NCBI GenBank assembly: GCA_016720775.1
Contig: JADKJX010000007.1
Location: 273,353 to 337,352, forward strand
Source: Chitinophagaceae bacterium
GTDB taxonomy: Bacteria; Bacteroidota; Bacteroidia; Chitinophagales; Chitinophagaceae
Length of the DNA stretch: 64,000 nt
Reading direction: 5' to 3'
Shown here one piece after another: positions 42,865 through 52,179 of this stretch. How positions within the stretch are numbered: position 1 is the first letter of the stretch; every line of letters starts with the position of its first letter. Position numbers and translations under genes: made by a program. The notes beneath the pieces were generated by a model, which was not told the DNA's origin, did no database searches, and saw only the letters and a program-made list of their open reading frames with translations.

Positions 42865-43347
42865 CTACTTAACCTTTATTCTCAATTCAGGCGCAAACAT
42901 ATAACGGCCCTGTGCATCTTTGGCAATGATGTCAAAGAAATATAATTCTTCGCCGGATCTTAGTTGTTCGGTGAGTACTTTTTTCCAGATGGCAGGCAGG
43001 GGTGTTTCACGGAACAATTGCGCAACATTGCTGCTGGCAGGAGATACTTTACCGGTTTCCTCATCTTCCGTTACTCCTTTTCTTTTGTACATGACCTGGT
43101 AAGAAGATATGCTGTAAAGATTCTTTTTATCATCGGTGATCTTTAAAGGCAGGTTTATCAATTGCAGCGCTTCTTCCACTTCAACCGTTGCCGAATCAGA
43201 ACGAATACCGAGGGTGCTGGTTAGTTTTGGCGGCTTGAATTTTTGGGTTGAATGGCCACCCGGCGAAGGCTTGGGCTTCTGGGCCAATACAGTTGTAGTA
43301 GTTGCAGAAAAGAGAACCGCAAGTAAGATTTGTACAACTGGTTTCAT
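42865..43347 (-). CDS. Secreted hypothetical protein
   Basis: 160 residues with a signal peptide ending in TTTTVLAQ. The mature protein begins with a Lys/Pro-rich stretch (KPKPSPGGHSTQKFKPPKL), followed by a folded part ending with DIIAKDAQGRYMFAPELRIKVK. It resembles fragments of GldM-type or other gliding-related proteins only weakly, so I name no function. It is convergent with lrp (9 bases between stops). Confidence 0.6.
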   Translation of the reverse strand: MKPVVQILLAVLFSATTTTVLAQKPKPSPGGHSTQKFKPPKLTSTLGIRSDSATVEVEEALQLINLPLKITDDKKNLYSISSYQVMYKRKGVTEDEETGKVSPASSNVAQLFRETPLPAIWKKVLTEQLRSGEELYFFDIIAKDAQGRYMFAPELRIKVK

Positions 43348-43407
43348 GACTTGTGTTTATGTAAGATTACAACGAATTTGCGGCAGAATTAGTGTGCCTG
43401 TGCACAT

Positions 43408-46079
43408 TTAACTAATTGTTGACAGGCTCTCCTCGATGGTTTTTATCCTTGCTTCGGCATCGGCTTTCTTCTTCTGTTCAAGTGCCAATACTTCGGGTTT
43501 TGCATTCTGAACAAATTTTTCATTGCTGAGTTTTTTCTCTACCGAAGACAGAAAATTCTTTTGATGTTCCAGATCTTTTAACAGGTCGGTCTTAAGGTTT
43601 GACGTATCCAGTTCTTTTCCTGTTTCAATATAAAATTTATCTTTTTCCACAGCTACCACGATCGTGTTTGCAATGGCTTCACCAGTAAAAAATATTTCAT
43701 CGGCATTGATTTGTTTGCCTAAAATATTTTCAATTGACTGATAGCTTTCTTTTGCCGATGTTTCAATATGCAGCTTAATAGTTTCTTTTGGCTTTAGCTG
43801 GTTCTTATTCCTTGCATCACGTATGTTGGTAATAACCTGTTTGAGTAATTCTCCCTGTAATAACAGTTTTTTGTCGGCCGTTTTTTTATCAGCAAATTGC
43901 TTTACACACAGGTCATCTTTTTTTCCCCCAGTAAATGATAAATCTCTTCGGTAACAAAGGGCATGTAGGGATGCAGCAGTTGCACCAGTTCTTCAAAGAA
44001 AAAGATCGTTTTGTTATATACAGAAGATTCGATCGGCTGTTCAAATCCTGGTTTCACCCATTCTAAATACCAACTGCAGAAATCGTCCCATATCAATGAA
44101 TAAATAACTTTCAATGCTTCGCTTAAACGGAATTGTTTCATCAATGCATCTACTTCGGCTTTTGCTTCATTCAGCCGGCTTTCAAACCAATCTAGTGCAA
44201 AGTTGTCCGTTGAAGGTTGTCCGTTGTCCGTTGTCTGCCTTGCTTGCCACATCAGCACCAACTTCAGTGCATTCCAGAGTTTGTTATTAAAATTTCTTCC
44301 CTGTTCCAATGCAGCTTCATCAAACATCAGGTCGTTGCCTGCAGGCGAAGAAACCATGATGCCAAAGCGAACGGCATCGGCGCCATAGCGGTCGATCAGG
44401 TCTAAAAGATCGGGACTGTTTCCCAAACTCTTGCTCATCTTTCTTCCCTGCTTATCCCTCACCATTCCTGTAAAATAAACATCGCTGAAAGGGATCTGCT
44501 TTTCATATTCCATTCCCGCCATCACCATACGTGCCACCCAAAAGAAAATAATGTCCTGGCCGGTCACTAAAACCGAAGAAGGGTAGTAGTATTTCAATTC
44601 TTCGTTACCCGGGTTGGTAATGCCTTTAAAAACTTCCATGGGCCAAAGCCAGGAAGAGAACCAGGTGTCTAATACATCGGCATCCTGTGTTAGCCCCCTC
44701 CCAACCTCCCCCGAAGGGGGAGGAGTTCCCCCAATAAGGGCATAATATTTTACATAAGCTTCCTTCTCCGTTTCTGCAACCACCATTCTTCCTTCAGCAT
44801 CGTACCAGGCCGGTATCTGTTGTCCCCACCAAAGCTGGCGGCTGATGCACCAATCCTTTACATTCTCCAGCCAGTATTTATACGTGGCTAAAAATTTATC
44901 GCCGGGATGAATTTTAATGTCGCCATTTACAACTGCTTTTAATGCAGGCGCTGCCAGTTCCTTCATCTTTACAAACCATTGGGTGCTTATCCTGGGCTCT
45001 ACCACCACGCCGGTACGCTGACTATATCCCAATCTTGTTGTATATTCTTCCTCCTTTGTGAGGAAACCTTTTTCCTCCAGTTCTTTGATGATCTTTTTTC
45101 TTGCAGTGAACCTGTCTTCGCCAACATATATCTGTGCAGCCGCACTCATGGTACCATCTTCGTTGATGGTATCCACCACTTCCAGGTTATGTTTCAATCC
45201 TAAATTATAATCGTTGATATCATGCGCCGGCGTAACTTTTAATGCACCTGTGCCAAAAGCAGGATCCACATATTCATCAAAGATGATGGGTATGCGGCGG
45301 TTGATCAATGGCACAAAAGCATAAGCCTCTTTTAAATGAGCATAGCGTTCATCTGTTGGATTTACACAAATGGCGGTATCGCCCATGATCGTTTCGGGAC
45401 GTTGGGTGGCAATGGTGATACCCCCATTCCCTGAAGGGGAGCTAATTGCATTTCCATCTTTATCTTCCACTTTATAAGTGAGATAATAAAGCTTACCCTG
45501 TAATTCTTTATACTCAACTTCTTCATCACTCAAGGCTGTTTTGGCAGCAGGATCCCAGTTTATCATCCGGGCCCCACGGTATATCAAACCCTTTTTGTAC
45601 AGATCAATAAAAACTTTTATTACGGCTTTGTAATAATGATCATCCATGGTAAAGCTGGTCCGGTTCCAGTCAACGCTGCAGCCAAGCCGCTCTATCTGGT
45701 TGTAGATGATGCCGCCGTATTTATCCTTCCACTCAAAAGCGTATTTAAGAAATTCTTCTCTCGATAAACTGTTCTTATCAATTCCTTTTTCTTTCAGCAT
45801 GCCCACCACTTTTGCTTCGGTGGCAATACTGGCATGATCGCTGCCCGGAACCCAGCAGGCATTAAACCCACTCATTCTTGCCTTACGCACCAATATATCC
45901 TGAACCGTTTCATTCAGCGTATGGCCCATGTGCAGAACGCCCGTAACATTCGGGGGCGGTATCACAACTGTAAAAGCAGGACGGCCATCCGGCTTGCTGT
46001 TGAAATATCCTTTATCCAGCCAATGCCTGTACCATTTATCCTCAACGGCTTTCGGCTCAAAATTCTTAGTCAGTTCCAT
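43408..46079 (-). CDS. valS: Valyl-tRNA synthetase, frame broken once and carrying two palindromic inserts
   Basis: From the ATG at 46079 (MELTKNFEPKAVEDKWYRHW). HIGH motif: HMGHTLNETVQD; KMSKS motif: KMSKSLGNSPDLL. The editing domain (YATQRPETIMGDT-like) and the anticodon-binding domain are present. The frame ends at 43902, inside HLLGEKKMTCV. Adding one base to the T-run 43918-43924 joins it to a frame open to 43408, giving HLLGEKKDDLCVKQ and the C-terminal coiled coil (ALEQKKKADAEARIKTIEES); total near 890 residues. Two palindromic elements lie in frame: around residues 211-220 (SSPSGNGG) and 447-462 (GGTPPPSGEVGRG). Essential gene; the break is probably sequence error. Confidence 0.93.
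44691..44741. repeat. Palindromic element inside valS (first)
   Basis: CCTCCCCCGAAGGGGGAGG (44705-44723) is the core, with AGCCCCCTCCC before and GTTCCCCC after. On the minus strand it ends GGGGGCTAAC, as does the element after trpF. It is a whole number of codons in the valS frame. Confidence 0.75.
45421..45447. repeat. Palindromic element inside valS (second)
   Basis: CCCCATTCCCTGAAGGGGAG, then CTAATT. It is like the CCCCTGAAGGGGAAC element at 32551-32586. It encodes a short Ser/Gly/Pro peptide between strands of the editing domain. Confidence 0.65.
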
Positions 46080-46242
46080 TTTATCATTCTTGTTCTTGAA
46101 GGGGGCAAAACTACGAAAAAGAGGGCAGAGATGAATTAGGGGCATTATTGCGGTTGCAATAAAATACCCACTGTACGGTATTTGGGGTTAAGAAGAACCC
46201 CTTATTTTTATAGCGTAGTTCAAAATTTTAATAACACATACT

Positions 46243-46719
46243 ATGAAAAAGAGAAACCTGTTCATCTATACAGCAATACTGCTCTTTACCTGGCTGTTGC
46301 CTGTAGTCAGCAAGGCACAGAGTTGTGATCCGCTTGATGCCCGTAAGTTAAAGGATATGCTCATTGGAATGGGCTACACGGTTAAAGATCTGAATACGGA
46401 TATTGGTAAGGAAAAATATGAAGTATCAATTACCACTACCGGGTTCAATGTTCCGATATCATACGAGATCAGTCCTAGCAAAAATTTTATCTGGCTTATT
46501 GCAAACCTTGGAAAAGCTAAAGATTCTGTCTCTACTACGCATGCGGCTTTACTGAGGCAGAATGGGAAAATTCAGCCCTGCCAGTTTTACATTACTGAGA
46601 AAGGAAACCTGATGATGGGCCTTGCCGTGGAGAACCGTGGACTTACACCTGCCATCATGCGCCGGCATACGGATAAGATAACGAGTGATGTTTCTAATAC
46701 GGCTTCTTACTGGCAATAA
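46243..46719 (+). CDS. Secreted hypothetical protein
   Basis: 158 residues with a signal peptide (LLFTWLLPVVSKAQ). The mature part has DIGKEKYEVSITTTGFNVPI, SPSKNFIWLIANLGKA and LLRQNGKIQPCQFYIT, a pattern like the TTSS chaperone-type or YbjN-like fold; this is uncertain. It stands alone. A strong inverted repeat follows at 46728-46780 and separates it from the convergent DUF1801 gene. Confidence 0.6.
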   Translation: MKKRNLFIYTAILLFTWLLPVVSKAQSCDPLDARKLKDMLIGMGYTVKDLNTDIGKEKYEVSITTTGFNVPISYEISPSKNFIWLIANLGKAKDSVSTTHAALLRQNGKIQPCQFYITEKGNLMMGLAVENRGLTPAIMRRHTDKITSDVSNTASYWQ

Positions 46720-46727
46720 TAATAAAT

Positions 46728-46780
46728 AAACCTATAAGGTCTGCTGCCAGGAAAGCAGCGCTGCAGACCTTATAGATTTA
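46728..46780. repeat. Inverted repeat AAACCTATAAGGTCTGC
   Basis: AAACCTATAAGGTCTGCTGC and GCTGCAGACCTTATAGATTT form a long stem between convergent genes; likely a bidirectional terminator. Near copies: 63926-63980 and, degenerate, 18100-18133. Confidence 0.75.
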
Positions 46781-47161
46781 TTATTTCCAACTCTTATCAA
46801 GCTTCACTGCCTCCTTCAGCAGCTTTGCAATGGCTTTTATGTTGATCTCATCAACGCTGTAATATATCTTGTAAAATATCTGTTTGTTGGTGCCGTGGGT
46901 AAGGTAGTTGTCTGCATCGGTAAGCCGGTTGCCATACCAGAAAGCCAGCATCACACCTTTTTTGATCCCGCCTCTTGGAACGGAAGAAGGCCATACCAGG
47001 CAGATGCTTTTATTCCCATAGAAGAAAGGAACGTTGTAGGAAATTTTTTCTTTACAATGTGATGGCAGTTGTTCTTTGATGATTTCCCTGAGTATGTCAA
47101 CGATCAGCCTTTCATTTTCAGGAAGCAGTTCATAGAGTTCCAGTACAGATTTTATCTTCAT
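46781..47161 (-). CDS. DUF1801 (YdhG-like) protein
   Basis: 126 residues. KEKISYNVPFFYGNKSICLV corresponds to the WNxPxF region of DUF1801, and the C-terminus ends with a Lys-rich helix (KAIAKLLKEAVKLDKSWK). Small cytosolic protein of unknown role. It is a distant second copy of the gene at 7862. It starts 18 bases after the stop of the frameshifted GNAT. Confidence 0.78.
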   Translation of the reverse strand: MKIKSVLELYELLPENERLIVDILREIIKEQLPSHCKEKISYNVPFFYGNKSICLVWPSSVPRGGIKKGVMLAFWYGNRLTDADNYLTHGTNKQIFYKIYYSVDEINIKAIAKLLKEAVKLDKSWK

Positions 47162-47179
47162 TAAAGAATTTTGATCGGT

Positions 47180-47600
47180 TTATACTTCTATCCTGAAATG
47201 GTGGGCAATGATCTTCATTCGTTTGTTCAGGTAAAAACGATGGGCATCAAAGCGCTGGTGATTGGAGTTGAGATGAATGGTTTTGATATGTTTTTCTTTT
47301 GCAATGTCAACCAGTTTGTCAAACAGGATACCGGCGTATCCTTTCTTCCGGGCATCGGCCAGCGTAACAAAATCATCAAAGTCGATGATCAGCCCGTCAT
47401 AAAATGTAGTGGTGAACCGGAAGCCAGCTGCACAAACTGCCTTTCCATCGTCTTCAATATACCAAAGTTGGTAACCTTCTTTTGATCATCTGTCCCAGGG
47501 TTGAAAGAAAGGACTCCGGGTTATGGTGGGGCCTTAGTTCTTTCATTACCTCAAAGCATTTGATGAAGTCTTCTTTTGTTTTAGCCTGTAAAATCTGCAT
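47180..47600 (-). CDS. GNAT acetyltransferase, frame broken once
   Basis: Start ATG at 47600 (MQILQAKTKEDFIKCFEVMK). The frame reads PESFLSTLGQMIK and then goes out of phase in the A-run at 47480-47483 (one base too many). In the next frame the protein continues EGYQLWYIEDDGKAVCAAGF, VTLADARKKGYAGILF (acetyl-CoA loop) and HLNSNHQRFDAHRFYLNKRM, ending FRIEV at 47180. About 140 residues, normal for a single GNAT domain. The length of 421 bases fits exactly one extra base. Confidence 0.75.
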
Positions 47601-47735
47601 GGTATGCTTTTGAGGAATAAAAATAAGCAATCGGAGATAAAGCCTTTCTCATTTGAAAACGGGGAAAATTGAGGAATGAAAAATATTAATTAATAGTTTT
47701 GCAAGAATAAACCGCTAAAACAAATTTTAAATGCA

Positions 47736-48614
47736 ATGAGAAAGAACTGGCTGCCAGTAATCATAGGGTTCCTGTTACTCTTTGCCGTATATCATTTCCC
47801 GGAGTTTTATAATGCCTTGTGGATAGCGGCGGTCTTTAAGATAGGCTTCCTGTTTGTAAGTTTTTTTGTGGCAAGGTTCCAGGGCTTTACGGGGTTGGGT
47901 GGTTTTGGGCTGAATATGCACAGGGGCTGGCCTGCTAATTTGCTTAAAGGGTTACTTACCGGTATTTTATTTTTCAGCCTGTCTGTTTTATTGTCTGTGC
48001 TGCTTGGGTTCGAGGGATCATTGTCTGTAGCCGGTGCAGCAGCTTTTTTTAAACAAGTGCCGCTGATACTTTTGATGACCGTATTTCCATCCCTGGCTGA
48101 AGATATTTTAACGAGGGGATACCTGTACGGGCATTTGAAAGATGAGATGGAAGGGAAAACATTCATTCTTTTGTCGGCTGTTGTATTTGTGCTGAATCAT
48201 ATCTGGAGGTTAGGCGATCATCCGGCTGTGCTGGTATATCTATTCATACTGGGACTGGCACTTGCTTATGCCTTGTGGTATTCCCGTTCTTTGTGGCTTG
48301 CTTTTGGTATACACTGGGGTTCCAATATTGCGTATGAAAGCAATGCCTCCCTGATCAAAACCCAATCATTAACCAGTAATCATGAAAGCACCTGGATGCT
48401 TGCGGTGAGTTTTTTACTGATGCTGTTGTTTTTAACAAGATGGTTTAAAAATAAAAACGAAAGCTATAAAAAAAATATCCCGGTAATGACCGGGATATTT
48501 TTTATTTATGACAATGTTATTAAGCCTGCAGCACTTCGTGTTTGTTGTGTGCTTCCGTTAATTTGCGCTCCACTTTGTATGCTACCGGTGAGTAGGAATC
48601 AAAATACATACTGA
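47736..48614 (+). CDS. CPBP-family intramembrane protease (CAAX-like)
   Basis: 292 residues as the frame stands. Seven or eight transmembrane helices. Abi/CPBP motifs: AEDILTRGYLYGHL (usual EExxxR; here ED at the first position), FVLNHIW and FGIHWGSNIAYE with the metal-binding His. Role in Bacteroidota unknown. The C-terminal ~45 residues run through a terminator hairpin (48468-48504) and then antisense to the EF-G gene. The natural end is therefore probably near 48470, and the stop may be lost by a base error. Confidence 0.82.
   Translation: MRKNWLPVIIGFLLLFAVYHFPEFYNALWIAAVFKIGFLFVSFFVARFQGFTGLGGFGLNMHRGWPANLLKGLLTGILFFSLSVLLSVLLGFEGSLSVAGAAAFFKQVPLILLMTVFPSLAEDILTRGYLYGHLKDEMEGKTFILLSAVVFVLNHIWRLGDHPAVLVYLFILGLALAYALWYSRSLWLAFGIHWGSNIAYESNASLIKTQSLTSNHESTWMLAVSFLLMLLFLTRWFKNKNESYKKNIPVMTGIFFIYDNVIKPAALRVCCVLPLICAPLCMLPVSRNQNTY
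48468..48504. terminator. Bidirectional terminator between CPBP protease and EF-G
   Basis: AAAATATCCCGG TAATGA CCGGGATATTTTTT; A-run before and T-run after. It lies just past the EF-G stop (minus strand). Confidence 0.85.
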
Positions 48615-50651
48615 ACCGGGCACGGCCTCCCGATAAACTGCGCAGCGAAGAAGAATACTGGTGCATCTGCGACAGCGGGACTTTGGCAGTTATCTTTTCA
48701 AAATGCCCTTCGGCTTCCATCCCTTCCACTACACCCATCCTCGTCTGCAGGTCGCCCATTACAGCGCCAACCATTTCGTCGGAGCAAAGCACTTCAACCG
48801 TATAGATGGGTTCCAGCAACTGCGGTTCGGCTTCCATAAACGCCTGGCGGAATGCCTGCAGCCCCGCTATCTTAAAGGAGATATCGTTGCTGTCCACGTC
48901 ATGCATCTTTCCATCATACACACTTACCCGTACGTCTCTTACATAGGACCCTGTAAGCGGACCGTTCTGCATTTTTTCCATCACACCTTTCATGATTGAA
49001 GGAAGGAAACGGGTATCAATAGCGCCACCCACAATGCAGTTGCAAAAGACCAACCGGCCTCCCCATTCAAGCTCAATTTCTTCTTTACTGCGAAGGTTCA
49101 ATCCCTCGGGGTTGGGCATGCCTTCGTACCAGGGTTCGATACGCATGTATACTTCCGCAAACTGGCCGGCGCCACCGCTTTGTTTTTTGTGGCGGTAATT
49201 GCTTTCGGCTTTGCGGCTGATCGTTTCCCGGTAAGGAATTTTTGGCTTCTCAAATTTCACATCCAGTTTGTGAATATGTTCGATCTTCCATTGCAGTACT
49301 TTCAGGTGCAGTTCACCCTGGCAATGAAGCAGGGTTTGTTTTATTTCCGGTGATACTTCAAAGCGAACCGTAGCATCTTCTTCCTGCAACGTATGCAGTA
49401 CCTGCGATAATTTTTCTTCATCGCCTTTGTTCACCACGCTGATGGCGATGGTAACATTGGGATGCGGAAATTCGATGGGAACCAGTTCAATGTTGGGGCC
49501 TTTATCATGCAGGGTATTGTTTACATGGGTGCTGCGTAGTTTGATGGTGGCGCCGATATCGCCGGCAACCAGTTCCTGCACGGGTACCCGGTTATGACCT
49601 TCCAATAAAAACAACTGGTTGAATTTTTCTGTAACGCCAGTATTCTCATTCACCAGTTCACAACCCGACTTAATGGTGCCGCTGTATACTTTAAATAAAC
49701 TCAACTCACCAATATGTGGTTCGATGATCGTCTTAAAAATAAAGATGCAGACAGGCCCTTTCACATCACAGGGCAATTCCTTTCCTGCTTTTGTTTTTGC
49801 GGCGGCATTTCATTGGGTGCAGGGCATACATAATCTATAAAACTCATGATGCGGCCCAGGCCCATATTTTTTTCTGCTGATGCACAGAACAGCGGGAAGA
49901 TGTCGTGCTTGATCATGGATGTGTGCAACCCGGCTTTCATTTCTTCTTCAGTAAGTTCGCCCTGGTCGAAATATTTTTCCATAAGTCCCTCGTCGTTGGA
50001 AGCAATGGCTTCTATCAGTTCTTTATGAAGCTGGTCGGCTTTTTCTTTTTCAGTATCAGGGATAGCGAGTTTTTGTGGTTTGCCCCCTTCGGGCCCGTAC
50101 TGGTACATCACCATGTTCAATACATCCACAATGCAGTTGAAACCAGAGCCTGTTTGCACAGGATATTGTACCGCCACTACGTTGCTACCAAAATGTGTTT
50201 TGGCTTCCCGTAAAGTGCGGTCAAAGTCGGCTTCATCTTTGTCTAATTGATTTGCTACAAAAATAGTTGGCGTTTTAAAGGTGTCGGTGTATTCCCAGAT
50301 CACATCGGCGCCCACTTCAACACCGGCTGCCGCATTCAAAACGATCACGCCGGTATCAGCCACCCGCAGGGCGCTGATCACTTCACCTACAAAATCATCG
50401 TAACCGGGTGTGTCGATGATATTTATCTTATAATCTTTCCACGGGGTATGCATCAGCGAAGAAAAAACAGAACTCTGCCGTTCTGTTTCCAGTTCGTGAT
50501 AATCACTTACCGTATTTTTTGCCGCAATACTGCCGCGGCGTTTGATGATGCCTGCTTCAAAGAGCATGCATTCGGCAATGGTGGTTTTACCACAGCCGGC
50601 ATGTCCGAGCAGGGCGACATTTTTTACATGGTTGGAATCGTACGTAGCCAT
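48520..50651 (-). CDS. Elongation factor G-like GTPase (second EF-G type), frame broken once
   Basis: N-terminal part (from 50651): GHAGCGKTTIAECMLFEAG (G1), DTPGYDDFVGEV (G3), NQLDKDEADF (G4, NQLD in place of NKxD). This frame ends at 49761 in PPQKQKQERNCPVM. Adding one base in the A-runs at 49789-49798 gives PPQKQKAGKELPCDVKGPVC and the second part to 48520: domain II (FKVYSGTIKSG), domain IV (YRHKKQSGGAGQFAEVYMRI) and domain V (MGAVMGDLQTRMGVVEGME-like). About 710 residues. The layout is that of the EF-G2/FusA2 paralogues rather than the housekeeping EF-G. Probable sequence error. Confidence 0.88.
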
Positions 50652-50690
50652 AACAATGAATTTATTTTGTTTTGAAATGGCCCATTAATC

Positions 50691-50718
50691 AATCAGTCCC
50701 GGTATACCGGGACTGATT
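50691..50718. terminator. Perfect 28-base palindrome
   Basis: AATCAGTCCCGGTATACCGG continues GACTGATT. It lies 12 bases past the stop of the minus-strand gene at 50730 and before the EF-G start; probably a terminator. Confidence 0.75.
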
Positions 50719-50729
50719 GCAAACAGGTG

Positions 50730-51086
50730 TTATCGTTTTATGAAAGAATGGAACTCCTCTTCCAGTTTGTTTATATCTGTCTCCAGGGTTTCCAGTTTTT
50801 CTTTCATGTGGTGATGCGGAATGCGGTGCCCGAAAGTGGGATGCCGTTCTGCTTCGTTTAAATGATGTTTGATCTCATGTTTCAGGTCGTGAATATTGAT
50901 GAGCTGAATGTGGAACTGGTTGTGAAAATGTTCGATACCCAGTAGTACATCATGTTCCGTTTTCCCGGGTGCGAAATAATATAGTTCGCTCTTAAGCCTG
51001 TTGATCTTTTCACGATAGGCTACCAGTTCACTGTGCCATTTATGACATTCATCAACAAGCGTGCGTTGCTGTGTTTCCGTAAACAT
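50730..51086 (-). CDS. Helical hypothetical protein
   Basis: The ATG at 51086 (MFTETQQRTLVDECHKW) gives 118 residues; the frame to 51191 has an unlikely N-terminus. The protein is almost wholly helical and charged, with many histidines (GHRIPHHHMKEKLETLETDI) and a coiled-coil C-terminus (NKLEEEFHSFIK). No family is recognised. It is monocistronic between the EF-G gene and a ~345-base gap. Confidence 0.65.
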   Translation of the reverse strand: MFTETQQRTLVDECHKWHSELVAYREKINRLKSELYYFAPGKTEHDVLLGIEHFHNQFHIQLINIHDLKHEIKHHLNEAERHPTFGHRIPHHHMKEKLETLETDINKLEEEFHSFIKR

Positions 51087-51431
51087 TTGGATAGAATTTA
51101 TAGTGTTAAAAAATAAGTAACGATGTCGTAAAAGATTGCTGGTCTTTTCCGGGATAAAGGTTGGATACCGGACTAAAATAAAACCTGACATTTATCATGT
51201 CCCGCAGTAAATCATATCATTTTCAGCGGATATGGATGTGGGGTTAGTTTGAAGTAACTGCTGCTTTGAGGTTCCTGTTTATTGCAGCCGCCTTTTAAAG
51301 TAACGAAATTTTATTTTAAAAAAGAAGCACTTTATTGGCACAATTTATTCAACCTTACTTCAGACTTACTTGTCAATAAAAGCTGATGTATGCAGATGTT
51401 GTTGGTCAGGCGACCAACAACGGCGGGCCTT
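51087..51431. other. Gap with one TTGGTC/GACCAA repeat
   Basis: GTTGTTGGTCAGGCGACCAAC (51398-51418) matches the TTGGTC unit of the composite repeat at 1951-2212. Otherwise no gene or terminator is seen. Confidence 0.5.
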
Positions 51432-52085
51432 TTAAACAACCGACCTGTTATGATCCACCCAATAGGCCAGTATGACAAACAGCCATTGCAGGTTACCTGC
51501 CCATGCAACAGCATTCATGGAGGGTGGGGGCGGGCCGAAAAGATTGGCTGTATGTGAAACCAGCAAAAGGCCGACCAGTATCCATAAACCGATCTTACCC
51601 TGGTTATTTTTTGCATTGGTTGAACGCATGTAAAGAACAAGCCCGGTAATAAAAATTCCTCCTTCAACCAATAGTGTTCCCCAAAATGAATTCCATAGTT
51701 CAAAGCCAAACTTAGGAGAACCACTGCCCGGGTAAAGCGGAAGATCGGGGAGGTGTACAATAAGATCAAGCACCCAATGGCTGATGACACATAGCCCGAG
51801 TATGACAGCAGCTTTAATGTTCTTTTTTATGATCCAGTAAACAGATCCAAAGAGCAGGGCCCAAACGATCACCATAACGAGGCTGTGCGAAACGGGATAA
51901 TCTGTAAAGTCGATGGGTTGGGAGTGGCCGGTACCGGATTTTATTACAGCGTGTTCAATATCCAGTAACAATAATACCGGCCACAGAAGGTCTAAAAACT
52001 GCACGGCAATAAAGAGTGTGCCTAATGAAATATTTGATGCGGCTTTTTTGGCGCCAAAGCCCAGCCCGAAGTGTCCGATGAACAT
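51432..52085 (-). CDS. Membrane protein of the YdjM/DUF4184-like metal-dependent hydrolase group
   Basis: 217 residues with five or six transmembrane helices. The N-terminal GHFGLGFGAKKAASNISLGT, followed by a D/H-rich helix (QFLDLLWPVLLLLDIEHAVI) and YPVSHSLVM, matches membrane proteins annotated as metal-dependent hydrolases (YdjM-like), whose biochemical activity is not established. It stands alone. Confidence 0.7.
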   Translation of the reverse strand: MFIGHFGLGFGAKKAASNISLGTLFIAVQFLDLLWPVLLLLDIEHAVIKSGTGHSQPIDFTDYPVSHSLVMVIVWALLFGSVYWIIKKNIKAAVILGLCVISHWVLDLIVHLPDLPLYPGSGSPKFGFELWNSFWGTLLVEGGIFITGLVLYMRSTNAKNNQGKIGLWILVGLLLVSHTANLFGPPPPSMNAVAWAGNLQWLFVILAYWVDHNRSVV

Positions 52086-52179
52086 AGGTTGGTTCTTGGT
52101 TTAAAGATGAACAGTAGTTTTGTTGGTTGCAAAATAAAAAATAATCCGGGAAAATGAAAGACGACCGGCTTGAATCGGC

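Noticed and set aside
43902..43930. Programmed frameshift in valS
   Set aside because: Not claimed because trpB, the EF-G and a GNAT show the same kind of single-base homopolymer break, which points to sequence error first.
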